From contig USPQ01000054.1 in NCBI GenBank assembly GCA_900556625.1, positions 1 through 17,505 on the forward strand: DNA of 17,505 nt, written 5' to 3'. The notes below the pieces were generated by a model that saw nothing but the letters and a program-made list of their open reading frames with translations, was not told the DNA's origin and did no database searches. Both the position numbers and the translations under genes were made by a program. Shown piece by piece: positions 7,050-15,322 of this stretch. Numbering within the stretch: position 1 is the stretch's first letter; each line of letters starts with the position of its first letter. The DNA is from an uncultured Bacteroides sp. (GTDB lineage: Bacteria; Bacteroidota; Bacteroidia; Bacteroidales; Bacteroidaceae).

Positions 7050-9563
7050 TCAAGATTTCTTAGAGATTCTGCTTCTACTCATCCATACCAGAATCATCAC
7101 TCCAATCAACAGCAAAGCCAATGCTGCGTAAGCAATACTTTCCGTCACATGTATGCTCTGCGGATCAAACCACATCTCAATCGTATGTTCACCGGCCGGA
7201 ATATTCATTACACGCAACACATAGTCCGCCCGGGCAATATCCACCGGCTGACCGTCAATCGTTGCCTGCCATCCCGGATAATATATTTCAGAGAAAACAA
7301 CTACACCGTCTTTAGCGGAAGAAGTCTTATAAACCAAACGATTCGGCTCATAGCTCGTCAAACGAATGGCAGACAGAGAGTCCTTATATCCTTCCGTCAC
7401 ACCCTTCAGTTTTTCCTTAAACTTCGCATCTACTACAGCGGTTTCCGTAGGAAGAATATCATTCAAAGCATCAATTTCCTCATTTGCATTATTCACATAC
7501 TGCACCTTATCCACAAACCAGGCATTACCGTATGCATACGGATTTTCCACAGGAACAGGCTGCCCCTGTTGTCCGGCAGGGAAGATAAAGTATTTCGTGT
7601 TCAGCATATTCAGCACACGAAATTTAGAAGCATCCACGCTGTCCATTTTGCCACCGGCAGCAGCTACTTCCTGATAGGTCGCCTGCATTTCCGGAGTAAT
7701 ATGATGATCGATCATTTCCTGATAACGGCGCAACTTGGCGGCATGATAACCACCGACACTCTTATGCCAGTACGCTGTATTATTCTCATTAAATGTATTG
7801 CCGGGGAAACCTACAAAGTTCAATACCCGATAATATAAGGTCGTATCTTGAAGAATAATTTCATCCGCCTGCGTCTTGACGAATGCTTCTGCTTGTTTGG
7901 ACTTCGGAACAAACAGATCGTCATACAAATAGCGTTTGTTGACACTCCACATATCTATCAGACACAGAAGTACAATACCTCCTAAGGTGAATGAGGCTTT
8001 CAACTTCTTCTGTTGATATAAGAATAAAAGCAGGCAACCTATAACGATGATAAAAAAGCTACGCCATGCATCCGAAGTTAGTATCGCCTCACGCATATCT
8101 TTCAGGCTGGTCATGACAGGAACAAGATGTTCCGCCGGAAGCCCTTGCTTCAAAGCAGCCATTTCCTGTCCTGAACTGAAGTTGGAGAAGAAAACTCCCG
8201 GAGCAACAGCCAGAATCAACGCAACACCGGCTGTAAGCACCAACGTGACAATTACTCCTGTACGGTTCTCTTTCAGCTTCAGGATATCCGGTTTGCTCAG
8301 AATCTCTTTCAAAGCAAAAATCGCCAACAACGGAATCGTAAATTCGGCTATTACAAGAATGGAGGATACCGCACGGAATTTATTATACATCGGAATATAA
8401 TCGATGAAGAAATCAGTCAGCCCCATGAAGTTCTTTCCCCACGAAAGAAGGATAGAGAAAATGGTGGCTCCCAACAGTGCCCATTTGAGCGGTCCTTTAA
8501 CTATAAAACATCCCAAAATAAACAGGAACACAACAAACGCTCCGACATATACCGGCCCGGCAGTCCACGGCTGATCGCCAAAATAGGGCGTCAACTGCGA
8601 ATAAAGGTTTCCGTACATCGGGTTTGCTTTTGCCATAGCAGTTTCATTCTGTGACAAAGTAGTAGAACAGCCCCCTCCCTTAACGTTGGGCACTAATAGA
8701 GTCAGTGTTTCACCTATGCCATAGCTCCAATTTGTAATATAATCGCGGTCCAGTCCGCTACTGGTCTGGTTGGCAGCAGGGCCTTCCTGTTTCAGTTCGC
8801 TCTTACCGCGCATGGTCTCCTTACTATACTCGTAAGTATGGTACAAGTTGGAGATATTTACGCAAACTCCTACCACAGCAGCTAATGCAAGAATAGCGCT
8901 AGCCTTAAAGAAATGCGGCAATTCCTTCTTTTCATAAGCATCAACAAAATAAGCTATTATAAAGAACAGGATCACAAACATGAAGTAATAACTCATCTGA
9001 ATGTGATTCGACTGAATCTGAAGAGCAATAAACAAGGCTGTAATAACCCCTCCTAACAAATATTTCTTCCGATAAGCCAATACGACACCGGCAATCGTAG
9101 GCGGAATATAAGCCAATGTAACAAACTTCCAGATATGCCCCGCCGGTATCAGAATAAAGAAATAGGAAGAGAATGCCCATATAATCCCCCCTAGTCCTGC
9201 CAGCCATGCTGATAATCCGAATGCTCGCAGAAGGATATAAAAGCCCAGCATCATAATGAAAGTCAGTACGACATAGCCGGGAAGGTATAACTGATACACC
9301 TTTTCCACCCACTTCAAAGTCTTTGTTGAATCGTAGCTCGGAGACATCTGATAGGTAGGCATACCGCCAAAAATAGAGTTTGTCCAGCGTGTACGTTCTC
9401 CGGTACGTTCGAGATATTCCTTGGATTCTTGCCCTGCACCAACTCCGGCCACCGAATCGTGCTGAAACAGAATACGACCTTCGATATCAGCCGGAAAGAA
9501 ATAAGCAAAAGAAAGAATGATAAAAGCCAGAATGGCAATTAAGTCTGGAAGGATTTTCTTCAT
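7050..9563 (-). CDS. YfhO-family multi-pass membrane protein
   Basis: 837 residues from the ATG at 9561-9563 (MKKILPDLIAILAFIILSF). The frame is open 27 codons further up, but that part is translated repeat sequence (KSVIILNYQLSFINYQY) and is probably not coding. The protein has a first membrane helix, a large extracytoplasmic loop (FPADIEGRILFQHDSVAG, GGMPTYQM), a dozen or so helices up to about residue 540, a long C-terminal soluble beta-rich region containing YYPGWQATIDGQPVDI and ADYVLRVMNIPAGEHTIEM, and a last helix near 812-830 with a basic tail (MSRSRISKKS). This is the plan of the YfhO family (GT-C-like fold); Gram-positive relatives are linked to glycosylation of cell-surface polymers with lipid-linked sugars. 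The role in Bacteroides is not established. It lies 115 bases downstream of ahcY with no consensus promoter between, so probably cotranscribed. Confidence 0.88.
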   Translation of the reverse strand: MKKILPDLIAILAFIILSFAYFFPADIEGRILFQHDSVAGVGAGQESKEYLERTGERTRWTNSIFGGMPTYQMSPSYDSTKTLKWVEKVYQLYLPGYVVLTFIMMLGFYILLRAFGLSAWLAGLGGIIWAFSSYFFILIPAGHIWKFVTLAYIPPTIAGVVLAYRKKYLLGGVITALFIALQIQSNHIQMSYYFMFVILFFIIAYFVDAYEKKELPHFFKASAILALAAVVGVCVNISNLYHTYEYSKETMRGKSELKQEGPAANQTSSGLDRDYITNWSYGIGETLTLLVPNVKGGGCSTTLSQNETAMAKANPMYGNLYSQLTPYFGDQPWTAGPVYVGAFVVFLFILGCFIVKGPLKWALLGATIFSILLSWGKNFMGLTDFFIDYIPMYNKFRAVSSILVIAEFTIPLLAIFALKEILSKPDILKLKENRTGVIVTLVLTAGVALILAVAPGVFFSNFSSGQEMAALKQGLPAEHLVPVMTSLKDMREAILTSDAWRSFFIIVIGCLLLFLYQQKKLKASFTLGGIVLLCLIDMWSVNKRYLYDDLFVPKSKQAEAFVKTQADEIILQDTTLYYRVLNFVGFPGNTFNENNTAYWHKSVGGYHAAKLRRYQEMIDHHITPEMQATYQEVAAAGGKMDSVDASKFRVLNMLNTKYFIFPAGQQGQPVPVENPYAYGNAWFVDKVQYVNNANEEIDALNDILPTETAVVDAKFKEKLKGVTEGYKDSLSAIRLTSYEPNRLVYKTSSAKDGVVVFSEIYYPGWQATIDGQPVDIARADYVLRVMNIPAGEHTIEMWFDPQSIHVTESIAYAALALLLIGVMILVWMSRSRISKKS

Positions 9564-9568
9564 AATAT

Positions 9569-9671
9569 ATTGATAGTTGATAAATGATAATTGATAGTTG
9601 AGAATGATAACTGACTTGTTGCATTCAGCCCCCCAAGCCAACAACTATCATTTATCAACTATCAATTATCA
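9569..9671. repeat. Inverted array of 7-base repeats (long hairpin)
   Basis: Left arm 9571-9611 is a tandem run of TGATARN heptads (TGATAGT, TGATAAA, TGATAAT, TGATAGT, a 6-base TGAGAA, TGATAAC). The right arm (about 9643-9674) is the same kind of array inverted. Positions 9569-9589 pair perfectly with 9646-9666 (21 bp). In a second register, 9585-9601 pair perfectly with 9655-9671 (17 bp). The loop includes a C-run at 9630-9634. The hairpin lies between ahcY and yfhO and would be in their joint transcript. There is no T-run after it, so a simple terminator is unlikely. It may be a small intergenic repeat element, an RNA-stability structure or a slippage product. Confidence 0.85.
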
Positions 9672-9678
9672 ACTGAAT

Positions 9679-11097
9679 TTAGTATCTATAATGATCCGCC
9701 TTGTAAGGGCCGTCTACCGATACACCGATATAAGCAGCCTGTTCAGGAGTCAGCTTAGTCAGTTTCACCCCGATTTTTTCAAGATGCAGACGGGCTACTT
9801 CCTCATCCAGATGTTTCGGCAAACGATATACATTTATATCATATTTTTTATTGAACAGTTCGATCTGAGCTAATGTCTGATTAGTAAACGAGTTACTCAT
9901 CACGAATGACGGATGTCCTGTCGCACACCCCAGATTTACCAGACGGCCGTCGGCAAGCAGTATAATGCTATGGCCATCCGGGAAATAATAACGGTCTACC
10001 TGCGGTTTTATATTCACGCATTTGATACCCGCATAATGTTTCAACGCATCCACCTGAATTTCATTGTCGAAGTGACCGATATTACATACGATAGCCTGGT
10101 CTTTCATCTTCTCCATGTGGTCAATACGGATAATATCGATATTGCCAGTAGTAGTCACGAAAATATTGCCTTCAGTGCACGCATCCTCCATTGTCACTAC
10201 TTCAAAGCCTTCCATTGCCGCTTGCAATGCGCAGATCGGGTCTACTTCCGTCACAAGCACACGTGCCCCGTAAGAGCGCATGGAATGTGAACATCCTTTA
10301 CCGACATCACCATAGCCACATACAACTACTACCTTACCGGCAATCATCACATCCGTTGCACGCTTGATACCGTCAGCTAATGATTCACGACATCCGTACA
10401 GATTATCGAATTTGGACTTCGTTACCGAATCGTTCACATTGAATGCCGGGAATAACAGTTTGCCTTCTTCCTGCATCTGGTACAGACGGTGTACACCTGT
10501 GGTTGTCTCTTCAGATACGCCACGAACTTCTTCCGCTACGCGATGCCAACGGGTAGCATCTTCCGCCAACACTTTCTTCAAGATAGCATTCAACTCTATT
10601 TCATCTTCTGCGTGCACTTCCTTATCCAGCACGGCAGCATTATTTTCAGCATCATAACCAACGTGAATCATCATGGTTGCATCACCACCATCATCTACAA
10701 TCACATTCGGTCCTTTACCACCGGGGAAACTCAAAGCCTGCAACGTACACCACCAGTAGTCGGCAAGCGTTTCACCCTTCCATGCAAACACAGGCACCCC
10801 CGAAGCAGCGATCGCTGCCGCAGCATGGTCTTGTGTCGAATATATATTACAAGAACACCAACGTACTTCAGCACCTAAAGCAACCAATGTTTCAATCAGA
10901 ACGGCTGTCTGAATGGTCATGTGCAACGATCCCATAATACGGGCACCTTTCAACGGTTTGGATTCTCCATACTTTTCGCGAAGAGCCATGAGGCCGGGCA
11001 TTTCTTTTTCTGCCAAATCGATTTCCTTGCGTCCGAAGTCAGCAAGCGTAATATCTGCCACCTTGTAGGGCAGAGTAGAGAATAATTCTGTAGACAT
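9679..11097 (-). CDS. ahcY: Adenosylhomocysteinase (S-adenosylhomocysteine hydrolase)
   Basis: 472 residues from the ATG at 11095-11097 (MSTELFSTLPYKVADITLADFG). An ATG 4 codons earlier is possible, but it would lie only about 10 bases from the predicted transcription start. The cytoplasmic enzyme splits S-adenosylhomocysteine into adenosine and homocysteine in the activated methyl cycle, using bound NAD. Motifs numbered from the chosen start: SLHMTIQTAVLI (57 on), CNIYSTQDHAAAAI, VDDGGDATMMIHVGYD, the ~40-residue insertion typical of many bacterial forms (about 150-190), FNVNDSVTKSKFDN, the NAD-binding loop GYGDVGKG (261-268), and the C-terminal DGPYKADHYRY with the conserved Lys/Tyr that reach the neighbouring subunit's cofactor. 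All key elements are intact. First gene of a unit with yfhO; divergent from the histidine kinase. Confidence 0.98.
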   Translation of the reverse strand: MSTELFSTLPYKVADITLADFGRKEIDLAEKEMPGLMALREKYGESKPLKGARIMGSLHMTIQTAVLIETLVALGAEVRWCSCNIYSTQDHAAAAIAASGVPVFAWKGETLADYWWCTLQALSFPGGKGPNVIVDDGGDATMMIHVGYDAENNAAVLDKEVHAEDEIELNAILKKVLAEDATRWHRVAEEVRGVSEETTTGVHRLYQMQEEGKLLFPAFNVNDSVTKSKFDNLYGCRESLADGIKRATDVMIAGKVVVVCGYGDVGKGCSHSMRSYGARVLVTEVDPICALQAAMEGFEVVTMEDACTEGNIFVTTTGNIDIIRIDHMEKMKDQAIVCNIGHFDNEIQVDALKHYAGIKCVNIKPQVDRYYFPDGHSIILLADGRLVNLGCATGHPSFVMSNSFTNQTLAQIELFNKKYDINVYRLPKHLDEEVARLHLEKIGVKLTKLTPEQAAYIGVSVDGPYKADHYRY

Positions 11098-11125
11098 ATT
11101 GTAAATCATTTATAAATAAGTGGTG

Positions 11126-11157
11126 CAAAGATAGAACATTCTGATTAGTAGGGCAAA
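11126..11157 (-). promoter_or_regulatory. ahcY promoter (-33/-7)
   Basis: The best promoter in the window. On the minus strand TTTG (11154-11157 on plus) is followed after 20 bases by TATCTTTG (11126-11133), matching both Bacteroides boxes perfectly. Predicted start near 11119 gives a leader of about 20 bases to the ATG at 11097. This leaves no room for a SAH or SAM riboswitch in the leader. Confidence 0.75.
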
Positions 11158-11221
11158 AGCTATCCTCCTTTTTTATATTATAATAACTAGGAAGCCTGGC
11201 ACGTTTGTCGGATTATTGTCT

Positions 11222-11229
11222 TATATTTG
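11222..11229 (+). promoter_or_regulatory. Candidate histidine kinase promoter (-7 box)
   Basis: TATATTTG is a perfect TAnnTTTG box. A TTTG at 11204-11207 lies only 14 bases upstream, shorter than the usual 19-21, so the -33 contact is uncertain. Predicted leader about 45 bases to the ATG at 11281. Confidence 0.4.
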
Positions 11230-11280
11230 CAATATTAATGCACTTTATACAACATTGATAACAGATTTATTGAACCTTCT

Positions 11281-12471
11281 ATGCAAAACAACGAGAACAA
11301 GACAAAAGAAGAGCTGATTAAAATTATAGAACAATTAGAGAAGAAAGTTGAAGATCTTTCTTCTATGCAGTCATACCCCGTACAAGAACGTTTCCGTGAA
11401 AAATACAGTACCCGTATTCTGGACGCCCTGCCCGATATGTTGACAGTTTTCGACCACGATGCAAACATTATTGAACTCGCCTCCTCTCCATCGACCAATC
11501 ATGTGGAAGGTATCAATGCCGATAATATCACCCATTCTAACGTAAAAGACATACTTCCGCCGGAAGCCTACGAAAGCGTACGCCAGAATATGGACAGGGT
11601 AATCCTTACAGGAGAAAGCTCAACATCCCGGCATGATCTGATGCTGGACGGTATCTTACACCATTACGAAAATCGTATTTTCCCTCTGGATAACGAATAC
11701 CTGCTATGTATGTGTCGCGATATATCCGAACAATGGAATGCGGAACAAACCAACAAGAAACAACAAAAAGAGCTGGAAGCCGCCAGAATCAAAGCCGAAG
11801 AATCGGACCGCCTGAAATCTGCTTTTCTTGCCAACATGAGTCATGAGATCCGTACCCCCCTGAACGCCATCGTCGGATTTTCCAAATTAGTCATCGACGC
11901 TGAATGCACAAACGAGAAGGAACAGTATGCTGAAATCATCGAGAGAAATTCGGAAATATTACTGAATCTGTTCAATGATATTCTGGATTTGTCATCACTC
12001 GAAGCCGATTCATTGAGTTTCAATATCCGCCCTATCAAATTAATAGATATCTGCCTGCAACTGGAACAGCAATTCTGTTATAAAGTCAAAAACGGTACTA
12101 AACTGATTCTGGACGATGTAGATACCGAGCTTTATGTATCCGGAGACTGGAACCGTATCATACAGATTATAAGTAACTTGCTTAGTAATGCTGCCAAATT
12201 CACCCCAAAAGGAGAAATTCATTTCGGCTATCGGGAGAAGGAAGATTTCGTGGAATTTTATGTCAAAGATAGTGGTATCGGTATCCCGGCAGAAAGAGTA
12301 GCTACTATCTTCCAACGATTCGGTAAAATAAACGACTTTGTACAAGGTACCGGACTCGGATTAACTCTTTGCAGAATGCTAGTAGAGAAAATGGGAGGAC
12401 GTATATGGCTGCGTTCCCAAGAAGGAAAAGGAAGCAGATTCTACTTCACCCTGCCTCTGATTCGTCAATAA
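11281..12471 (+). CDS. Soluble PAS-domain sensor histidine kinase
   Basis: 396 residues with no membrane helix, so cytoplasmic. A short charged N-terminal coiled coil (about 5-30, KEELIKIIEQLEKKVEDL) is followed by a PAS-like domain (about 42-150, ILDALPDMLTVFDHDANII), a linker helix (KKQQKELEAARIKAEESDRLK), the dimerisation/phosphoacceptor domain with H-box FLANMSHEIRTPLNAIVGFS (phospho-His188), and the HATPase domain: N-box IIQIISNLLSNAAKFT, G1 DSGIGIP, F-box FQRFGK, G2 GTGLGLTLCRMLVEKMGG. It ends directly after the ATPase domain, with no receiver domain. No response regulator is in the window, so it is an orphan kinase here. It senses an internal signal, unknown from sequence. It is divergent from ahcY and convergent with the protease gene over a shared terminator. 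Confidence 0.94.
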   Translation: MQNNENKTKEELIKIIEQLEKKVEDLSSMQSYPVQERFREKYSTRILDALPDMLTVFDHDANIIELASSPSTNHVEGINADNITHSNVKDILPPEAYESVRQNMDRVILTGESSTSRHDLMLDGILHHYENRIFPLDNEYLLCMCRDISEQWNAEQTNKKQQKELEAARIKAEESDRLKSAFLANMSHEIRTPLNAIVGFSKLVIDAECTNEKEQYAEIIERNSEILLNLFNDILDLSSLEADSLSFNIRPIKLIDICLQLEQQFCYKVKNGTKLILDDVDTELYVSGDWNRIIQIISNLLSNAAKFTPKGEIHFGYREKEDFVEFYVKDSGIGIPAERVATIFQRFGKINDFVQGTGLGLTLCRMLVEKMGGRIWLRSQEGKGSRFYFTLPLIRQ

Positions 12472-12511
12472 GAACAACCGAATAAAAATAGCCGGATTAT
12501 CAGAAACAAAA

Positions 12512-12552
12512 AAAACGACGAGTATTTGCATTTACCATACACCCCGTCGTTT
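12512..12552. terminator. Bidirectional terminator, histidine kinase / S41 protease
   Basis: AAACGACG (12513-12520) pairs with CGTCGTTT (12545-12552), extended inside by GTAT (12522-12525) with ATAC (12537-12540). It is preceded by a run of eight A (12508-12515) and followed by TTTATTTATTA, so it can work on both strands. It lies 40 bases after the kinase stop and 21 bases after the protease stop on the other strand. Confidence 0.75.
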
Positions 12553-12573
12553 ATTTATTATCACACGTATACC

Positions 12574-14262
12574 CTATTTCTTGGCAACCGGCGCACTTAG
12601 CATTTCCTTGTATTTCGCCGGATCATTCAGAATCTTCACAGCTTCCTTCAAGCCGTCATCATCCTTCAACTGCTGAATGATATTACCACGCTGATAATAA
12701 TAGCGCTTTATAATTTCAGAAGCTATCATCTTCTTTATATCACCGGAGAAATAATCTAAATCGCGCTCAAGGTCATGATTCAACTTCTTCTCAAGTGCCT
12801 TGAACTCTTCCGAAGCACCCTCCATATAACCTTCAAATTCGGCAGCCTCCTTCAAAGTTTTCAGAATTTTCTCACTTTGCTGGTCATATTTGAAATCAGC
12901 CTTCTTCACCAATGTCTTAAAGTCATTATAATCAGCGTCCGTAACCTCGAACTTTTCAGGCTCTACGATAGTAGGATGTTTCAGGCAGTACTGAGTTGCA
13001 TAATCGAATATCAGATTATCCCGAACCAAATAAAACAGGATATTCGGCAACTTTTCCTGTTTGATAGCAACATCCGGCATCACCCCGCCTCCGTCGCGCA
13101 CTTCACGTCCGGCAGCCGTATAGAACACTTTCGTCAAACTATCAGGAATAGTACCTACACTTCCGTCTTCATTCCGGTGTTTATAGTCAATAGCTTGCAC
13201 ACAGCGTCCGCTTGGAATATAATATTTGGAAGTAGTCACTTTCATCGTCCCTCCATAAGGCAGAGAACGGGGCACCTGTACCAGTCCTTTGCCAAAAGTA
13301 CGACTGCCGACAACTACAGCACGGTCAAGGTCCTGCAAAGAACCCGACAGAATCTCAGAAGCAGAAGCTGTGCCACTATTTACCAATACAGCAATCGGAA
13401 TATCCAAATCCAACGGTTCACGTAAAGTCTTATAAGTATTGCTCGCCTGCTTAATTTTACCTTTTGTTGTTACAATCACTTTTCCACGTGGCAAGAAATA
13501 GTTAGCAATTTCCACCGCCTCATCCAACAAGCCGCCGCCATTCCCGCGAAGGTCAATTACCAACGAAGTAGCCCCTTGTTTCTTTAAATCCAGAAACGCC
13601 TTCTTAAACTCCTTAGAAGGATTACCGGAGAAAGTACTCAAATTAATATATCCTACCTGATTATCCAGCACAGCAGCATAAGGAATCGCCGGATTTTGAA
13701 TAGATTCACGTACAATCGTAAATTCCATCGGTGTATTCCCTCCCTTCGCATTGGGACGGTTCACTTTCAATTTAAAGCTGGTTCCAGCCTGTCCGCGCAA
13801 CATCTGGCTGACTTCCGCATTGTTCTTACCCGCAAGATCCTTGCCATCGATTTCCATTAGAATATCTCCGGCTTTCAATCCGGCTTTCGCGGCAGGTGTA
13901 CCTTCGAAAGGTTCGGAAATCATCGAACGTTTGAGCTTTGTATTATAAGCAATGTAAGAACCGATACCACCGAATGAGCCTTTAATCATCTGTTCCAGTT
14001 CACTCTGGTCTTCTTCCGGAAAATACTCCGTATAAGGATCCAGCGTGAAAAGCATATTGTCAATCCCTTCCCGAATGGTCTTGTTCGGGTCAATTGTATC
14101 TACATAGAACATATCCAGCTCTTTCACAATCGCATTGAATATATCCAAATTCTTGGCAATCTGGAAATTGCGGTCGTCTCCACTCTTGAAACTAAAGAAA
14201 GCTACCGTAGCTATCACGGCTACTACAACAATAGCTATCCGCCCACTCAGCAATTTTTTCAT
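12574..14262 (-). CDS. S41-family C-terminal processing protease
   Basis: 562 residues. The N-terminus has a single hydrophobic helix (about 8-24, IAIVVVAVIATVAFFSF) without a clear cleavage site, so it is membrane-anchored or exported. A helical N-terminal domain contains LDPYTEYFPEED (79-90), followed by FGGIGSYI (97-104). The PDZ domain is at about 110-185 (GTPAAKAGLKAGDILMEIDG). The S41 catalytic core follows: LVIDLRGNGGGLLDEAV (234-250) and NSGTASASEILSGSLQD, with catalytic Ser300 and Lys325 (RTFGKGLVQ) and Asp311. Their spacing equals that of E. coli Tsp Ser430, Asp441 and Lys455. The C-terminal ~170 residues are helical and Lys/Glu-rich. Such proteases trim or degrade envelope proteins from the C-terminus. 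It lies 45 bases after the PfkB gene, probably in one transcript. All catalytic residues are intact. Confidence 0.93.
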   Translation of the reverse strand: MKKLLSGRIAIVVVAVIATVAFFSFKSGDDRNFQIAKNLDIFNAIVKELDMFYVDTIDPNKTIREGIDNMLFTLDPYTEYFPEEDQSELEQMIKGSFGGIGSYIAYNTKLKRSMISEPFEGTPAAKAGLKAGDILMEIDGKDLAGKNNAEVSQMLRGQAGTSFKLKVNRPNAKGGNTPMEFTIVRESIQNPAIPYAAVLDNQVGYINLSTFSGNPSKEFKKAFLDLKKQGATSLVIDLRGNGGGLLDEAVEIANYFLPRGKVIVTTKGKIKQASNTYKTLREPLDLDIPIAVLVNSGTASASEILSGSLQDLDRAVVVGSRTFGKGLVQVPRSLPYGGTMKVTTSKYYIPSGRCVQAIDYKHRNEDGSVGTIPDSLTKVFYTAAGREVRDGGGVMPDVAIKQEKLPNILFYLVRDNLIFDYATQYCLKHPTIVEPEKFEVTDADYNDFKTLVKKADFKYDQQSEKILKTLKEAAEFEGYMEGASEEFKALEKKLNHDLERDLDYFSGDIKKMIASEIIKRYYYQRGNIIQQLKDDDGLKEAVKILNDPAKYKEMLSAPVAKK

Positions 14263-14307
14263 ACTTCTTTCAATATAAATGAGTTGTAAAAGTAACTCAA
14301 TCCCTGG

Positions 14308-15297
14308 TTATTCCGCCAGAATCCTGTTAATATTTAACTTAATTTCATCCCAACGTTCTTGCGGCATGGATGTTCCGATTACCTGAATAACATTTCCCGA
14401 TAGAATAGAACCTATTTTAGCACACTTCTCCAACGAATATCCACATGTCAATCCATATAGAAAACCGGAAGCAAAATAGTCCCCCGCACCGGTAGTATCC
14501 ACGACCTTCTCTACCGGGATAGCAGAAACCTTAATTTCTTCCGTTCCTTTACGAATATAAGAACCTTCCGCACCAACTTTTACGATAGCAATACTGCATT
14601 TTTTGGCAATCACTCCTAAAGCCTCTTTCGGCTCCTTACCCGTGAAAGCCTTCGCTTCTTCTTCGTTCGCAAAGACAATGTCCACGTATTTATTTATTAA
14701 TAAGGAGAAAAACTCCATATCATTAGCTACAATATTATAACTTGCCATATCGAGACAAATCTGCAATCCTGCTTCTTTTGCCAGTTCAATGGCATGAAGA
14801 ATCATTTCATGGTCTTGTACCAGATAACCTTCTATAAATAAGTAAGCATACCCTTTAAACATATCAAGAGTCAGTTCTTCTGCCCTTAAAGAAGCAGCCG
14901 CTCCCAAATAAGTACCAAAAGTACGTTCTCCATCCGGTGAAATAAAAGTAGATGCAACACCGGAAGGAAGTTGTTCCGAGATCAATAATTTATCCTCAAT
15001 ATCATTTTTCTGAAGATTATTACGAAAAAAATCCCCAAAATGATCATTTCCTATTTTTCCTATAAATCCTGTTCCGGCACCGAGACAAGCCAGCCCAAGT
15101 ATGGCATTTCCTGCCGATCCACCCGTTGCCTGGTGGGTTTTCATTTGTGAAAATCTCGTGTTAATCTGCTGTAACTTAGCGTCATCAATCAGTTGCATGC
15201 TTCCTTTGGGTAATCCCATTTCCTCCAGGAGCGTATCATCCTCTAGGGTTGCAAGTACGTCTACCAGGGCGTTGCCCAATCCTATTATTTTGTCCAT
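14308..15297 (-). CDS. PfkB-family carbohydrate kinase, adenosine kinase-like
   Basis: 329 residues, cytoplasmic. N-terminal GLGNALVDVLATLEDDTL, the substrate-site glycine pair in QATGGSAGNAILGLACLG (56 on), IGKIGNDHFGDFF (79-91), and the PfkB signature DTTGAGDYFASGFLYGL (from 267) with catalytic Asp273. The long N-terminal stretch between the first strand and the GG motif and the segment EERTFGTYLGAA-like at 133-144 resemble bacterial adenosine/nucleoside kinases more than fructose kinases. With ahcY nearby, phosphorylation of adenosine to AMP is a reasonable guess, but ribokinase-like sugar substrates cannot be excluded. It is first in a two-gene unit with the S41 protease. The 45-base intercistronic gap holds a small stem, TGAGTT (14280-14285) with AACTCA (14294-14299). 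Confidence 0.9.
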   Translation of the reverse strand: MDKIIGLGNALVDVLATLEDDTLLEEMGLPKGSMQLIDDAKLQQINTRFSQMKTHQATGGSAGNAILGLACLGAGTGFIGKIGNDHFGDFFRNNLQKNDIEDKLLISEQLPSGVASTFISPDGERTFGTYLGAAASLRAEELTLDMFKGYAYLFIEGYLVQDHEMILHAIELAKEAGLQICLDMASYNIVANDMEFFSLLINKYVDIVFANEEEAKAFTGKEPKEALGVIAKKCSIAIVKVGAEGSYIRKGTEEIKVSAIPVEKVVDTTGAGDYFASGFLYGLTCGYSLEKCAKIGSILSGNVIQVIGTSMPQERWDEIKLNINRILAE

Positions 15298-15314
15298 TTC
15301 AAATATTTTTTTTG

Positions 15315-15322
15315 CAAAGATA
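15315..15322 (-). promoter_or_regulatory. PfkB-protease operon promoter (-7 box)
   Basis: On the minus strand TATCTTTG, a perfect TAnnTTTG and identical to the ahcY -7 box. No good TTTG is seen 19-21 bases upstream (one lies at 10). Predicted leader only about 10-12 bases. It abuts the tRNA promoter on the other strand at base 15322. Confidence 0.55.

Noticed and set aside
6957..7838. 293-codon open frame on plus opposite the yfhO gene
   Set aside because: Composition (rich in His, Arg, Ile, Thr) and lack of any family pattern mark it as the reverse shadow of yfhO; it also begins inside the terminator hairpin.
9564..9644. N-terminal extension of 27 codons on the YfhO protein
   Set aside because: It translates the inverted heptad repeats and lacks any signal-like feature; the ATG at 9561-9563 begins a normal membrane protein N-terminus.
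9569..9671. CRISPR-like array
   Set aside because: The units are 7 bases without spacers and the two arrays are inverted; no cas genes nearby.
11098..11125. SAM or SAH riboswitch in the ahcY leader
   Set aside because: The predicted leader is only about 20 bases, too short for any known riboswitch of these classes.
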